DNA of 64,000 nt from Limnephilus marmoratus (GCA_917880885.1 OU862933.1:11273679-11337678); one strand, 5' to 3'; shown: positions 22,016 to 33,331, counted from the stretch's first letter. Notes: generated by a model from the sequence alone, not told the origin. Numbers and translations are program-made.

Positions 22016-22671
22016 CACAATGATGTTTGTAGGGGCGTGTAAATAGCCCCTGACACGAGGGAATGACTACCCTATGTAAATTAAGGAAAGTTGAAATCTT
22101 CCCTATGTGACACAAAACAGTCTACACAGAAATTCCAAAATCTTATGTGAAAACAAAACAATACTCACTCAGAGAATGCAGCTCTTGCACGATGTCCAGT
22201 ACAAAACGACACTATTTTTTATTCAAAATATTGATTTTTGCCAAGGCGGTAAGTGCACAATCTCAACATGTGTTTATCACAGGAAGGAAGTTTCAACAAA
22301 TGAATATAAATTTGCATATTAATAATACGTGCCAAAATCTTAGGTACAACAATAATTCAATTACGGGTGAATTATTCGATTATGATTTGACTAGGAGTGA
22401 CATCTCTTGGCTTTCACTAACACTCACGTCGGAAGTAATTGCCTGCTCCACAGAGGTAAGAAAATGCATGAATAGTTATACTGAATTTTAATGTCACATA
22501 GGTAAATTCAATATAATACAAAAACCATAGATGGCGCCCTCATGGTCCCATAGCATAAATTATTAATTTAAAAGAAATTAATGCCCAAATGGATTTAAAT
22601 ATATTTATGGCGCGTATCCAATGTAATCGATTCTCTATTCCCGAACATTACACGACATACTCCGCCACTCC

Positions 22672-22719
22672 TTCCAGAACTTTCTAGAGCTATATGGAAC
22701 CTTCTAGAACTTTCCGGAA
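22672..22719. promoter_or_regulatory. Ten-position phased heat-shock element array
   Basis: Alternating TTC and GAA units start every 5 bp from 22672 to 22717: TTC, GAA, TTC, GAG, one degenerate position (22692), GAA, TTC, GAA, TTC, GAA. HSF trimers bind inverted nGAAn units at this spacing. A TTATATC sequence lies about 40 bp downstream. Function is inferred only. Confidence 0.7.
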
Positions 22720-23217
22720 GACTGTTTTAGAAATTTCAAGAGGGCGAAATTTCCAGCCCTTATATCTTCAAAAGCACGCCATTCAGGTAAAAACGGGAAC
22801 GGTCATCCTGGAGCGGGTATAGAGATCTACCACACCATATAACTCTCTCGATTGTACCGGGACTCGTTTCTGAGTTTTTGCGAGCCGCACGTTTTTTGGA
22901 CTCTCTTTTATAATATATATTGATTATGAAAACATATTAAAACTCCTTGTGGTAGTACATAAACTAAAAAATTAAATATTGTAGTTATTCTAGTTTTCTA
23001 TTACCCTTTTTGGTAAAGTGTACAATTTTTTCCTATTTTTATTATTTTTATTTTATTTATTTATCTATATAAAGTATGTTTACATTGGGGTTTTCGATGC
23101 CCGTCTAACTAGGATATACCTGTTTCGAGATGGGCGTAGATTATAAGCACATACTCATATTATTCTTAGAAACATTTAATTCGTGTTGGTATTCCGTTTC
23201 AACAATTATATCAATTT

Positions 23218-23575
23218 AGGAGGCGGCTATGGGTACCGCTGTCTCTGGAACTATTTATTGGATAACTAACACCCCTGCTAGTAGTTCGCTACATTTGGGG
23301 TGAGGTTTGTCCGGAACTTGGCGGCGGATCCGTCTACCCACCTACTGTGTGGCAAGCCGGATCGGGAGACTAGGTGAGGGAGACCTTTTTCCAGCAGGAC
23401 TCTCTCGGAACGTCGCGTCGCCTTGCAATGGGAGGGATAGATTCATACGTTAGTCAATCCTGGGCGTACTGATCTCCAGATTCCTACCCACCCCACATAC
23501 CTTTTTCCTTTCCAGAACTTTCTCTCTGTTCTTTCCTAAAAAGACCCACAACATTTATCCATATTCCCTTTATAA
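23218..23575 (+). mobile_element. SINE-C copy
   Basis: It has the GGAGGCGGCTATGGGTACCG head, body and pyrimidine-rich 3' region; the extreme 3' hairpin is lost. Confidence 0.8.
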
Positions 23576-23647
23576 AAAAATCATTATGATAAAAAATGCA
23601 TTTACAATTTACTTGCGTATTTTTGTTACATGATATAATATTATTCT

Positions 23648-23990
23648 GTTACCCGACAGTTGGTTCGCCGACAGTTGGCCCCCTAATGATATTTACTATA
23701 AAATTATAATTTTTTGTGCATTATTTGCCAATTTCAAACTTTAAATCGTCTTCAAAAATACCTATATAAATGTCAAACGAATTTACACACAGTGTCGATT
23801 TTTTTGTACTTACGCGCTGGTATACACAGTATGAAGAGAAGAAGGTTTTTCTTCAATGCATTTGAATGCAAATATGTTTTATGCTTGTTATTCGGCCTTC
23901 TCACATCCCTCCGGGGTCACTTAGTTACGTTTAGTGTAATTAAGACTACCTACCGTATTTTCCCTAAACCGAATCCAGCGTAGCCAACAA
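23648..23990. mobile_element. GACAGTTGG-end DNA element, copy 1
   Basis: The left end has CCCGACAGTTGG and a second GACAGTTGG. The interior (ATAAAATTATAATTTTTTGT and onward) aligns with the larger copy at 53907-55530 up to a TATTTTCCCTAAACCGA segment near the right end. Confidence 0.65.
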
Positions 23991-24167
23991 TAAAATATTT
24001 GATGAATAGGTAAATTTTGCGTTTGAAAAATTGTTATTTTATATCACTGTATTATTAAAGAGTTTATTGCTTCAAAGGAAAGTTAAACTAAGCATCCCTC
24101 CAAAATATTTGCAAAACAGCCTCATGACGTTGTCCAGTATTACCTAGATGATACTATATTTATTCAA

Positions 24168-24330
24168 AAAAATGAAACAATACAACTTTGTATAAACCAC
24201 TTATATAATGCCGGAACAAACGTTCCTTCTTCAGGGAAAGCTTATACTAATTTTTGAATAAATAATAATTTTAAATTAGTATAAGATTTACGCATTATAT
24301 AAGTGGTTTATACAAAGTGGTATTGTTTCA
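24168..24330. repeat. Fold-back pair of PLE terminal fragments, ribozyme deleted
   Basis: Arms at about 24168-24211 and 24294-24330 are near-perfect reverse complements ending in CATTATATAAGTGG. The minus arm retains CTGAAGAAGGAACGTTTGTTC but has lost the GAAA half of the hammerhead. The plus arm lost the ribozyme entirely. Both match the 20.7 kb PLE. Confidence 0.75.
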
Positions 24331-24384
24331 TTTTTCTATAATGGATAACCACAAAGTGATAGCTACATTCAAAAATATACTATA

Positions 24385-24560
24385 TGTATTTATTTCAACG
24401 CCATAAAATGGCTATTACAATCCGGTGATACATGATACACAGTGGTACACAAGAGGGTAATTACAATGATAATAATGTACATTAAACAAAGTACACATAT
24501 ATATGATAATAACTAGTATTTAGTTATAGGATACAAATATGTTTTACAACAAAAAAAAAG
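24385..24560 (-). repeat. Possible LINE 3' end
   Basis: On the minus strand the sequence ends in GGCGTTGAAATAAATAC, a pattern like the other LINE 3' ends here. No coding part was found. Confidence 0.35.
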
Positions 24561-24961
24561 AATATGAGCTCGTACAAAATATACATTTTTATGCAGAATA
24601 AAAATAAGTAAATAAAGGTGAATTCTTAGAAAAATTCTCAACATCAAGTATAAAATACCTACTTTACTTTTGCTTGTACATACTGTTGGATTCTAGGAAT
24701 TGGCTAAAATGGAGTAACTTAGTAATGATATTATTGTTACCTTCAGTTGAAATAACTGCAGTTTGAATTGACTACAGGTACTGCTAATTATTCTGCTTTT
24801 CAGGGCTGTCAGTTAGAGAATCAATAATAAATCTTTGGTTTAAAAATAATAATTTTGAAAAAAAATTATACATTTATTAGCTATCACTTAACTAGTCTGT
24901 CTGGTAGTTAATATAAATTATAATTATTGTGATTGAGGTATGATATTATAGCCTTCTTATA

Positions 24962-25160
24962 ACTATATTCAATTCAATTCAATTTATTCATTTTAAGCAC
25001 AATCATACTAACAGCAACAAAGCTTGTCGTCTGAATTGTGCTTCATTGATGTTACACTTATCGATATTCGAAGTGATTCTATTTAATAACAAGTCTGCTC
25101 TCCCGACTGGCATAACCATTGGCAAGTTAGTTCTGCATGCCGGGAGATAAAACAGTCAAA
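24962..25160 (-). mobile_element. LINE F 3' end with hairpin
   Basis: The minus strand holds a decayed LINE C-terminus (an NLANGYASRE-like stretch resembling RTNLSMVREDSLG at 31.8 kb) and a terminal hairpin: AAGCACAAT (24995-25003) pairs with ATTGTGCTT (25035-25043). An AATAAATTGAATTGAA tail follows. Confidence 0.6.
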
Positions 25161-25267
25161 ACTATAATAGATCTACGGATCTGTAAAACGATAACGAGTA
25201 ATTTTCTGAATATTATGGCATGTAAAATCCACACCCAATTCACCGTTATCCAAATAAATAGTGTTTA

Positions 25268-25651
25268 GGGGCGTTCAAGTATTACGTAGCGCAATTTTTT
25301 AAGATTTTTGACCCACCTCCTCCCCCCCCCTCTAAACGTTACGTAACGCCCAAGTGACAATTTTTACCTGAAGGTCACAATTAAGTTGCGCAAAGTACTG
25401 GAAAGTGGCTTAAATACATTTTTTTCTTGTTTTAATCGCGTTTGCGGTAATAAATAAAACAAGAGATTTCGAGAACGAAAAGGGTTGCCAAGATTGAAGA
25501 TTTGGAAGATTTTAATTCCCTAGTTTTTTTTTTATCTAAATAAAGAAATACATGTTACGTAACGCTTTGTTCGAACCCCCCCCCCTCGTAACGCACAGTA
25601 ACGTTTCACAAGACCCCCCCCAAGTGCGTTACGTAATACTTGAACGACCCC
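25268..25651. mobile_element. PIF/Harbinger-type MITE with C-tracts
   Basis: The ends are GGGGCGTTCAAGTATTACGT and its near-perfect inverted partner, flanked by TTA on both sides (25265-25267 and 25652-25654). Inner C-runs and further ACGTAACGC motifs flank an AT-rich core. TTA duplication is typical of PIF/Harbinger. Confidence 0.8.
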
Positions 25652-25694
25652 TTAGTGATTTTAAAATATCAAAGAACCAATATACCTACCTATA

Positions 25695-26060
25695 AAAATT
25701 TGATAAAAGATCGGGGTGAAATGTAACCTAAAACAAATCCGCATGATTGTCATCTACACTAATGTATACACGCAAATCTGTAAAAATACAACAGAGTGCG
25801 GTGTCCCTAGTCTTGTTGCAAATTTTGGTGAGAGTTTTAGATACTGGATGCCAATGAAGTCCTCGTCATTTATTGCTGGGTGATTCAAAATGATCGACTA
25901 ATTAACAGCTCATAAAAAAGGCCACGAAAATCGGGTGAAATGGAATAAAAAATCGGCACCATAATCCGTAATAATTTATTCGTATCTATAAAATTATAAC
26001 AAAGTATGATGTCCCAAGGCTTGTTGCCAATATTGGTGGCAGTTTTAGATCGGGGACGCC
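25695..26060. repeat. Diverged tandem duplication
   Basis: Two segments about 205 bp apart share ATCGGGTGAAAT-like, AAAATNCAACANAGT-like, TCTTGTTGC and AGTTTTAGATNNGGG motifs. They appear to be old tandem copies. Confidence 0.6.
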
Positions 26061-26511
26061 ATTGGCGGCTCGTGCTCCGAATGGCAGATAAAAAGAAACA
26101 GCAAACGGCCCACAATGAAGGGCGGGTAATTGCCGCAATCGCCATCTTTGGGCGGGATCCGGGCCGTTAATTCAAAGAAACAAATGCCAAACGTTCGCGT
26201 TCTGTTTTTAAATTTTTAAGCGTTATTATCGCTTTGTGGGCAAGTTTTTTTTAACCGCAGAAAACGGGTAATAAACTACGGGTAATGGTGGTTAGCGCGA
26301 GATTTGCGGAAAATTTTACTTTAAGAAATACAATGCTTGAATGCAGGAACATAATTTTTTTTTATGTAGATAATGGTCCCAACGTAGTCCCGAATTGGAG
26401 TCAGTAGGACTATGATATCCGCAAATGGGCTATGTTATGAGACTTAAAGAAGCGTGAAGGAAAAGGAGATATGCCGAGCGATTCTACGTCTTTTGAGGGA
26501 TCGTTATTAGA

Positions 26512-26570
26512 TAACGGACGTTATCTCCTGTCAGATTTGTTTGATTTTTATATATTTACGTCACGTATTT
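26512..26570. repeat. MITE-X left half, split by LINE C
   Basis: It matches the left 58 bp of the MITE at 19857 (GGACGTTATCTCCTGTCAGA). The right half resumes at about 27720. Confidence 0.7.
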
Positions 26571-26579
26571 TTTATTTAT

Positions 26580-27504
26580 TTTCTCACACACGTTTTTGGC
26601 TTTTTGCCGATGACAATAAGATTCTTAAGATAATTAAATCCCATCTTGATTGTTTACTTTTTCAACTTGATATTGACTCATTTAATGATTGGTGCAAAAT
26701 TAACTGCATGGAACTTAATGTTGATAAATGCAAAATTTTGTCCTTTTATAGAACTAAAAAACCTATTCAGTTTGATTATAAACTAAATAATGTTTGTCTC
26801 TCCACTGTCACATCTATCAAGGACCTTGGGGTCACTCTGGATTGTAAACTTTCTTTCCGGGATCACATTAATAACATCGTAAACAAATCACTTAAACTAC
26901 TCGGCTTCATTCATAGAATTACCTCTGACTTTAAACATATAAATACACTTAAATCTAACAATTATTATAAGCAATAATTATCAGCCTGAAACACTCATCC
27001 ACATTGAAAAATTTTCCCACTTAAACACTTAAATCTCTTTACTGTTCGCTGGTCCGCCCTCACCTTGAATATGCTAGTGTCATTTGGTCTCCTTTTTATG
27101 CTGTCCACATTTGTTACATCGAATCTGTACAACATCGCTTCCTACGAGGAATTGCTTGGAGGTTAGGACTTGAAAGAAGAGAATACTCATATGATGAAAT
27201 TGAACAAACTTTAAACATTTCCTCTTTAGAAAAACGTAGAAAGGACTCTGATCTAATATGCATTTTCAAAATTATCAACAGTTTTACTGACACACCTGCT
27301 TTGTTACAACTCATCCAGTTCAACATTCCTTCCCGTAGACTCCGAAATAATGAATTGCTGTTCCTCAATCAACATTCTACTAATTATGGATATCATTCTC
27401 CTTTATCCAGAATGTCGAGACTAGTCAACACAAATCAAAGCATTGAATTTTTTGGTGTAAGCCTAAATGACTTTCGGCAGTCGTTACGCAATGTGGTTTT
27501 TTAA
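26580..27504 (+). pseudogene. LINE C reverse transcriptase, C-terminal half
   Basis: The FADD catalytic box (codons 26603-26614) is followed by WCKINCMELNVDKCKIL, KDLGVTLDCKLSF and HINNIVNKSLKLLGFI, standard RT motifs downstream of the active site. After the SINE insertion the same protein resumes with LKSLYCSLVRPHLEYASVIW and continues to a TAA at 27502. Apart from the insertion the frame is open, so this copy is relatively young. RT motifs N-terminal to FADD are missing. Confidence 0.88.
26957..27024 (-). mobile_element. SINE-B 3' fragment with 12 bp target duplication
   Basis: The insert matches the 3' tail of SINE-B (GATGAGTGTTTCAGGCTGAT). ACACTTAAATCT occurs exactly at 26945-26956 and 27025-27036, a typical LINE-machinery target-site duplication. 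Confidence 0.9.
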
Positions 27505-27673
27505 AGTCTTTTTAAATCCATCTTCAAGCTACTTGTAGTTATCTTCTCTATGTACTTTTATATTATATGTATTTTGTCAATGCTCTTCATCTATATGTAA
27601 TCTCCTTTCATTGTGATTTCTCTTTTTTTTCTATTCGTGTTATTGATGTATTGTTAATTGGACTAATTGTCCG

Positions 27674-27708
<35 letters not shown>

Positions 27709-27719
27709 GTATTTTAATT

Positions 27720-27845
27720 TAGATCGTTTTAAACACGAATTCCTGTAAGTATGCATGATTATTTATTCATTAAATGTACATAGAAAAAGCAAATAACCCC
27801 CCTTACACCATTCGAGCGAAGCCGCGGGAAAAAGCTAGTAATATA
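27720..27845. repeat. MITE-X right half and an abutting repeat end
   Basis: 27720-27775 continues MITE-X (GATCGTTTTAAACACGAATT). 27785-27840 on the minus strand starts TACTAGCTTTTTCCCGCGGC, another CTAGCT-type repeat end. Confidence 0.6.
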
Positions 27846-27884
27846 TTAAAAAAATAAGTGGAATGATTTGTATTGTTTCTGGAA

Positions 27885-28231
27885 CATCTGTGTCATTGTT
27901 GGGGATGCTGTATGGAGGGTCTTTTAAGGGAAAGAAAGGAGAGAAAGTTCTGGGAAGGAAAAGGGTATAAGTGGCGGACATGTGAATCCATTCTCTCACT
28001 GCTGTGTATGGCGATAGGCCGAGAGAGTTCGGCCGGAGAGGTCAAAAGATCTCCCTCAACCATCCTCTCCCGATCCGACCCGCTAAGCAGTAGGTGGACA
28101 AACGCATTCGCTGCCAAGCCCTAGATAAATCTCACCCCATGGACCCGGGCACTCCTGTTAAGTCAACAAACGTAGTAAACCGCTAGGGGTGACCAATGGG
28201 AGGGGTGTTGGTAATACAATAAATGGTTCCC
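27885..28231 (-). mobile_element. SINE-C copy, minus strand
   Basis: The reverse complement contains the head, GACTTAACAGGAGTGCCCGG body and 3' AAAAGACCCTCCATACAGCA; the final hairpin is missing. Confidence 0.85.
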
Positions 28232-28610
28232 GTTTGTGTTTTTTTCATAATCTAACTTTAGTGCGAATAGCCATTCTGTTTTCTATTGTGGGACGTTGAA
28301 ATGAGTGGCTTTTTCGCAAATTAAAGCGGTTTGAAACTTTTTAATTCAGGCAACGCGGTGTAGAACTAAAACCAATCAAAAATGGAACAAGAGCGATTCA
28401 CAATAGAACGCGATGTGAAAAGAATTCGCTGATTAATGTAAAAAAGAGAAAAGAAATGAAGGAACGGATACTTTGCTGTTTGCTCTGCAGAGTGAATGCG
28501 AAATAACGATTAATAAATTATAAATAAATAATTAAATACATTTCAGAAACTTTACGACAAAGATAAACAATGTACTTCTACTGGCTGTTAGACAGAACAC
28601 AAATTACGTT

Positions 28611-29333
28611 AAGAGCGTTTAACCAGCCAGCGGACGAAAATCCACATTTCGTCGAAAGATGTTCTTACGATCGTGCAGGGCGGTTACAATGAGAAAGATT
28701 AATTATTCTCCATACCAGCTTTTTAAAATTATAACTCAATATCGATTTTATTTCATTCCAAATTTGCTTTAATTTATACCTACATCCAAAAATGCTGAAA
28801 GGCGTGATGATAAAACTATTAAAAAATGTACTTTTTGTAATTATTTTTTGATTATAAGTACTTATCATTTTTCAATAATGTCTAAGTTAAATAAGAAAGT
28901 TTAAAAAATCTGAAATATATTAGTTTTTAAGTGCGCAAATAAATACACAAACGGACCAATTTTCGTCAAGACACACATGTGTACGTGTATATTTTTGAAT
29001 GATTTTATTTAAACTTAAATTGAGATTCGAAAACATGCGATACCCAGATAATGTATTGATTTATTTTACTGCATGATTATATGATTTGAAATGGGTGTGG
29101 TATAATACAAAATCTTTTTTGAAAATTTAACAAATCTGCCAATGACCTATGGTATAACCTTATTATACTAAAATTAAACATTTTTTCTCAAAATTTAAAA
29201 CATGCGAATGCTAAATGCTAGATAAAAGAACAATCTTTCGAAATCCATTTATAATTTTTTGTGGAAAAGATTCAATACGTCTGAAATCTGATTTAAAAAT
29301 GACATATTTCTGGTTTTCTCTGTTAATACCTTC
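28611..29333 (+). repeat. R1 copy 2
   Basis: It is full length relative to the other R1 copies, with scattered substitutions. Confidence 0.85.
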
Positions 29334-29339
29334 TTAAAT

Positions 29340-30080
29340 ACAAAATATATTGGACACCAAGTCTTGGACCATAGCCAAGACAGATCAAATCATGGTACGA
29401 TATTGATTGTCTTTTATTTTTATTGTATTGTAAACTGCGCCTACTCTCAGCACAGAATTAATTAGCGGGAATGCACAATATATCACCCATGTAGTCATGA
29501 ATCCAAAAAGCCTTGGGTGGAGCTATTCAAGAAAAATTTGAAGCCTCGGGTAAGGGGAAGTTGTGTGAAATATGGATTTATCTACTTAACACAAATCCCG
29601 TTCCCTGTTTCATCAAATACCCAAAAAAATCATAAGTCGTTATAGCTTCACGAACAACGCAAATATAAAACCATAGTTGCTAAAATTATATACCACTTTG
29701 CATACAACTCATTAGAAAAGATTGTCATACAAGATGGCTGCCAGGCAATTTTCCCCTCTCCCTACATTTGGCTTCAATGCCATTCATACAAAATCGCACT
29801 AATGCTCTGTCCAGAGTTTTTTAGACTTTTAGATTCGTGAATGTTGTAATAAATACAGATGAAGATTTTTAAAAATAATAACAAATTACTTGTTTTAGTA
29901 TTAAATATTTAATTTTTAAATCTCGGTTTTTTAGTTTTAATTTTTATTGATTTTAAGCCCAGATGGGCTTTTACGTATATTTTACTACCTGATATGTCAC
30001 TTCCAGGTTCCAGGGGGTACATTTTATTTCCAATTTTGATAAGTTGTGGTTTCGTACGCTGCGCTTTCCCAAATTAATAT
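29340..30080. other. Unassigned sequence
   Basis: No supported gene or repeat is visible. Confidence 0.45.
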
Positions 30081-30084
30081 CAAT

Positions 30085-30350
30085 TCAACGGTGGTAGATT
30101 TTCTTAATACCGCTCTGGCGAACTACGTAAAACCATTCAGAATCGAAACTTTGCTTGAAATGGCTTTAGGCGTATTTGGTGACTAGATTTGAATAGCAAG
30201 GTACAAGCCAAATTTCCTCTTCCCCATCTCTTTTCCTTCTCCACTCCTTTCATTCTCACAACATAAGTAAATAGGGAAGTGATTGTCCCACTGGCTCTGG
30301 ACGATTGAGAGCAATTGGGACCCTCGTGCGGTATTCATATAAAAATTCAC
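30085..30350 (+). mobile_element. SINE-A, old 5'-truncated copy
   Basis: It contains the SINE-A body (ACCATTCAGAATCGAAAC, then TGGTGACTAGATTTGAATAG) and the GTGCGGTATTCATATAAAAA end. The tRNA head is absent. Confidence 0.75.
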
Positions 30351-30530
30351 AAGAACATAATAATAAGTACAACAACAAAATCATTCTTCCATTGTCTATT
30401 TCTAGACATCAGTATCGCGGTATTTTCCATGCGTCATCTCGTGTTTTCACCATACTAAAGACAGATTATAATGTAAATAGAAAGTACAGATACGGTACCT
30501 GCGTAATGCCGTTGAAGGTTGAAACCATAA

Positions 30531-31289
30531 ATGTCTCCAACTCTATTTAATGTGTACATTAACGACCTCTTACAAGAGTTGAACGATACACGAATCGGTT
30601 GTCATATCTGCGGACAAGGAAGTAACAACATTAATTACGCCGATGACATGGTGCTGATTGCACCTGCGATTAAAGCGATGAGACGACTTGTGCAAATATG
30701 CGAAGAGTACGCAAACTCTCATAACCTGTTGTACAATTCTAAAAAGTCAGTCATCGTCGCTTTCAAACACAAAAAGGAGCCATCACATATTCCTCCAATT
30801 TATCTAGAAGGAAATGAACTGCTTGTGGCCTCACAGGTTAAGTATCTGGGACATATCCTAACCGAAGACATGAAGGATATAGAAGATATGGAACGACAAA
30901 GAAGAGCAATTAACATACGGGCCGGAATGCTCTCAAGGCGGTTCTACCACTGTAGCGAAAATGTCAGAAAATTACTATTCAAGACATACTGAACTGCCCT
31001 GTATACGTCTGAATTGTGGACACAATACCCAGCAGCGCAATGGGACAAACTGAGGGTGTGCTACAATAATGCATATAGGCAACTTATGCAACTACCGAGG
31101 TTCTGCAGTGCCTCCACGATGTTCACCGAGGGGAGGGTGCACTCTTTCTCAGCCTTACTTCGCCACCGACTAGCCAGCTTCTGGAGCAGGATACGGACTT
31201 CAACCAATATCATTGTCGTGGCTGCATCCGAGTGGCTCAGTTCCCCATTAAATGAGCGATGGATGCAGATGATGAGGCGACCTCCATGA
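30531..31289 (+). pseudogene. LINE D reverse transcriptase fragment
   Basis: It begins MSPTLFNVYINDLLQEL, then the catalytic YADD box (30636-30647), NSKKSVIVAF, QVKYLGHILTEDMKDIEDME, and after a stop near 30990 continues in frame with LYTSELWTQY, NNAYRQLMQLPRF and FTEGRVHSF. These blocks align one-to-one with LINE A. One in-frame stop (TGA at 30989-30991) and 5' truncation disable it. Confidence 0.87.
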
Positions 31290-31459
31290 TGGACGATCCC
31301 AAAATATCTTTTTATCTTTTTATTTTTAATTCTGTCTGCTTATTATTTATTTTAATTTTATACTTATTTTTTGTTATTTGTATTTTTCATTTTATGTTTT
31401 AATTAGGTACATACCTAATATTTAAACATTTTTTTCTTTTATAGTTGTTTATGTAATAT

Positions 31460-31495
31460 GGCAGACTGGGATTGCACTACCCTCCCAGTCCTGCC
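31460..31495 (+). other. LINE D 3'-terminal hairpin
   Basis: GGCAG-ACTGGG (31460-31470) pairs with CCCAGT-C-CTGCC (31484-31495). The loop ATTGCACTAC resembles LINE A. Confidence 0.8.
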
Positions 31496-31554
31496 GGAAT
31501 AAAAACTTAAATAAATAAATAAAAAATAAATAAAATAAAGATATTATAAAAAAA

Positions 31555-31992
31555 ACATTTTTATCATTTATTTATTTATTTGCAAAAATAGTACCTGTAT
31601 TAAACAATACATTGCAACAGAGGTAAAGAATTACATTAACACTTTTTAGCATAATAAATACATTTACATTTGTGCAAAATTTTTAGTAGGTACCTACATA
31701 AAGTTAAATTTCGTGTTTAAAATCGTTGTAGGACATGTGGAAAACATCGACCTAGTGACTACTAGTACTAACCTAGTGAGTCTTCCCTCACCATTGATAA
31801 GTTAGTTCTGCACCTTTGTTGGCGGCTTCGCGTGAAATTATCCGAGACATAGAATCCTATTTTAGGCAGAATATCTGATATTGATAATAAACTTTTCAGA
31901 AGCTTACAAGCCTTCAGTAGTAATGCGACATCCATTTTGGAACTAAGGCTGCAGATACCCAGCATTCCCGGGGTAAATGCTGTTGGAAACAT
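31555..31992 (-). mobile_element. LINE E 3' fragment
   Basis: The minus strand has a short C-terminal frame ending CRTNLSMVREDSLG (from 31992), a UTR, a TGTATT/AATACA hairpin near 31600, and an AAATAAATAAATAAATG end near 31560. Confidence 0.65.
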
Positions 31993-32389
31993 CCATGGGT
32001 AAAAACCTAAATCTCTCGTATAGAGGTATCATAAAAATTTCTTTTGTATTTTCTATACCATTAGTACATAAACGATGTCCTCTGACCCCCACACCTGAGA
32101 TCCACTCTAGAGAATGCTACGCACTAAGCTAAAAAAACATATCGAGGTGCTGCAGCAGAGGTGTTGGGTGTAAGGGTAGAGGAGAGCTTCTTACCGGGCA
32201 ATGCCGGCGCTGAGACCACTCTTTTGATAACGTGTCTATGTTACAAATGGACTGAGATCTGGCCCTAAAAATACTACACACCCAATCTTACTGCGAACCT
32301 AGATCCAGGAGGGAGTGTGACCATTCTAGGGTCCAGATTTTTGTCAAATATTTATTCAAGATTTAAGGAAGAGTGCTGCAGTCACGTCA

Positions 32390-33217
32390 TTATTTATATT
32401 CAAAAGAACTCCACGCAGGATGCCCTGAGGAAAAAAATTCGTTAACCCTAGAAAGATAACCTTATTTTGACCAATGTTAATTACGTACGTACGTCTTAAA
32501 GACGTTCTGAAATTTAAAATAAATATTTGACATATTATCGTACTTAAACAGTTTAAAGGTAGTTGAATAATTAGTTCAGGGTTTTGTACTTCAAATAAAA
32601 CCAAAATAATTAGAAAAATAAATTGTAATTAAAAAAATAAAATGCTGTAAACCTCTGACAAATCAGCGATAAACTATTAAGACCTTTTTTAAAAGAAAAA
32701 AAGGTTTATTTTATGTCTAAATCGTATTTTTTATAGGCTATTTAAATGCTAATCATTCATTATGCTTAAAAAAAATAACATGTTTTAATTTTTCATTCGC
32801 TAAATCACATTTATAAGAAGTCCGAAAATTGTACAAAAGTTAGTCATACGTCTTTCGAACTATTGTACTTACCGAGGTGGCAGAGTCGCCCCGCGCAAGC
32901 TCTGCTCGGCAACTGAGCTAACTGAGATGGACAGCGCGCTACGTTGTGAAATAAACAAGAGACAGCAATACTTGTGTCTCACTTAAGTTGCAAAGACGTA
33001 GATTATCTTTCTAGGGTTAAGGCCTATGTTATCTTTGGGGATGCTGTATGGAGGGGTTTTTGGAGTAAAGTTACGAGAGGAAGTACTGGGAAGGAAAACA
33101 GTATATGTGAAGGATAGGAATCTGAGGGGCTAGTGTGTCCAGGAGTGACGGATGTATGAATAAATCACTTACAATGCGACGGGTTGAGAGTCCGATTGGA
33201 GAGGTCAAAAGGTCACC
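32390..33217 (-). mobile_element. SINE-C copy split by a piggyBac MITE
   Basis: The tail lies at 32390-32445 and the body at 33021-33217, both minus strand. Joined at TTAA they give the normal SINE-C order through the terminal hairpin region. Confidence 0.8.
32446..33016. mobile_element. piggyBac-type MITE
   Basis: Both ends read CCCTAGAAAGATAA and both are flanked by TTAA (32442-32445 and 33017-33020). This is the classical piggyBac terminal sequence. The 571 bp interior has no transposase. Confidence 0.95.
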
Positions 33218-33331
33218 AAATAATTCAAAGACAAAATCGACATAATATTTTTAAATCCGGAAATTGGTTGAAGTTACTTGAAGTAAAGGAACATCGTATA
33301 AGAATTATAAATAACCAAATGCTAATAATAT

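Larger units (their letters stand above)
21962..22870 (+). mobile_element. Repeat with CTAGCTG-type end carrying heat-shock-type sites
   Basis: The left end, CTAGCTGGGTTACCCGGCTT, is typical of an abundant insect repeat class whose ends also occur at 33332, 41366, 50579 and 61505 in this window. It holds one short phased GAA/TTC array at its start (21998-22015) and a long one at 22672-22719. The right boundary is uncertain. No ORF is recognised. Confidence 0.45.
26571..27713 (+). mobile_element. LINE C, 5'-truncated jockey/CR1-like element
   Basis: The copy starts just before the RT catalytic box, continues to the ORF end, and finishes with a small GGAC/GTCC hairpin and an (AAAT)n tail at 27677-27708. 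It sits inside a MITE-X copy and itself contains a 68 bp SINE-B fragment. Confidence 0.85.
30531..31545 (+). mobile_element. LINE D, 5'-truncated relative of LINE A
   Basis: The copy begins just after the GVRQGG region, covers the RT active site and C-terminus, a 3' UTR, a hairpin (31460-31495) and a (TAAA)n-rich tail. Confidence 0.85.
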
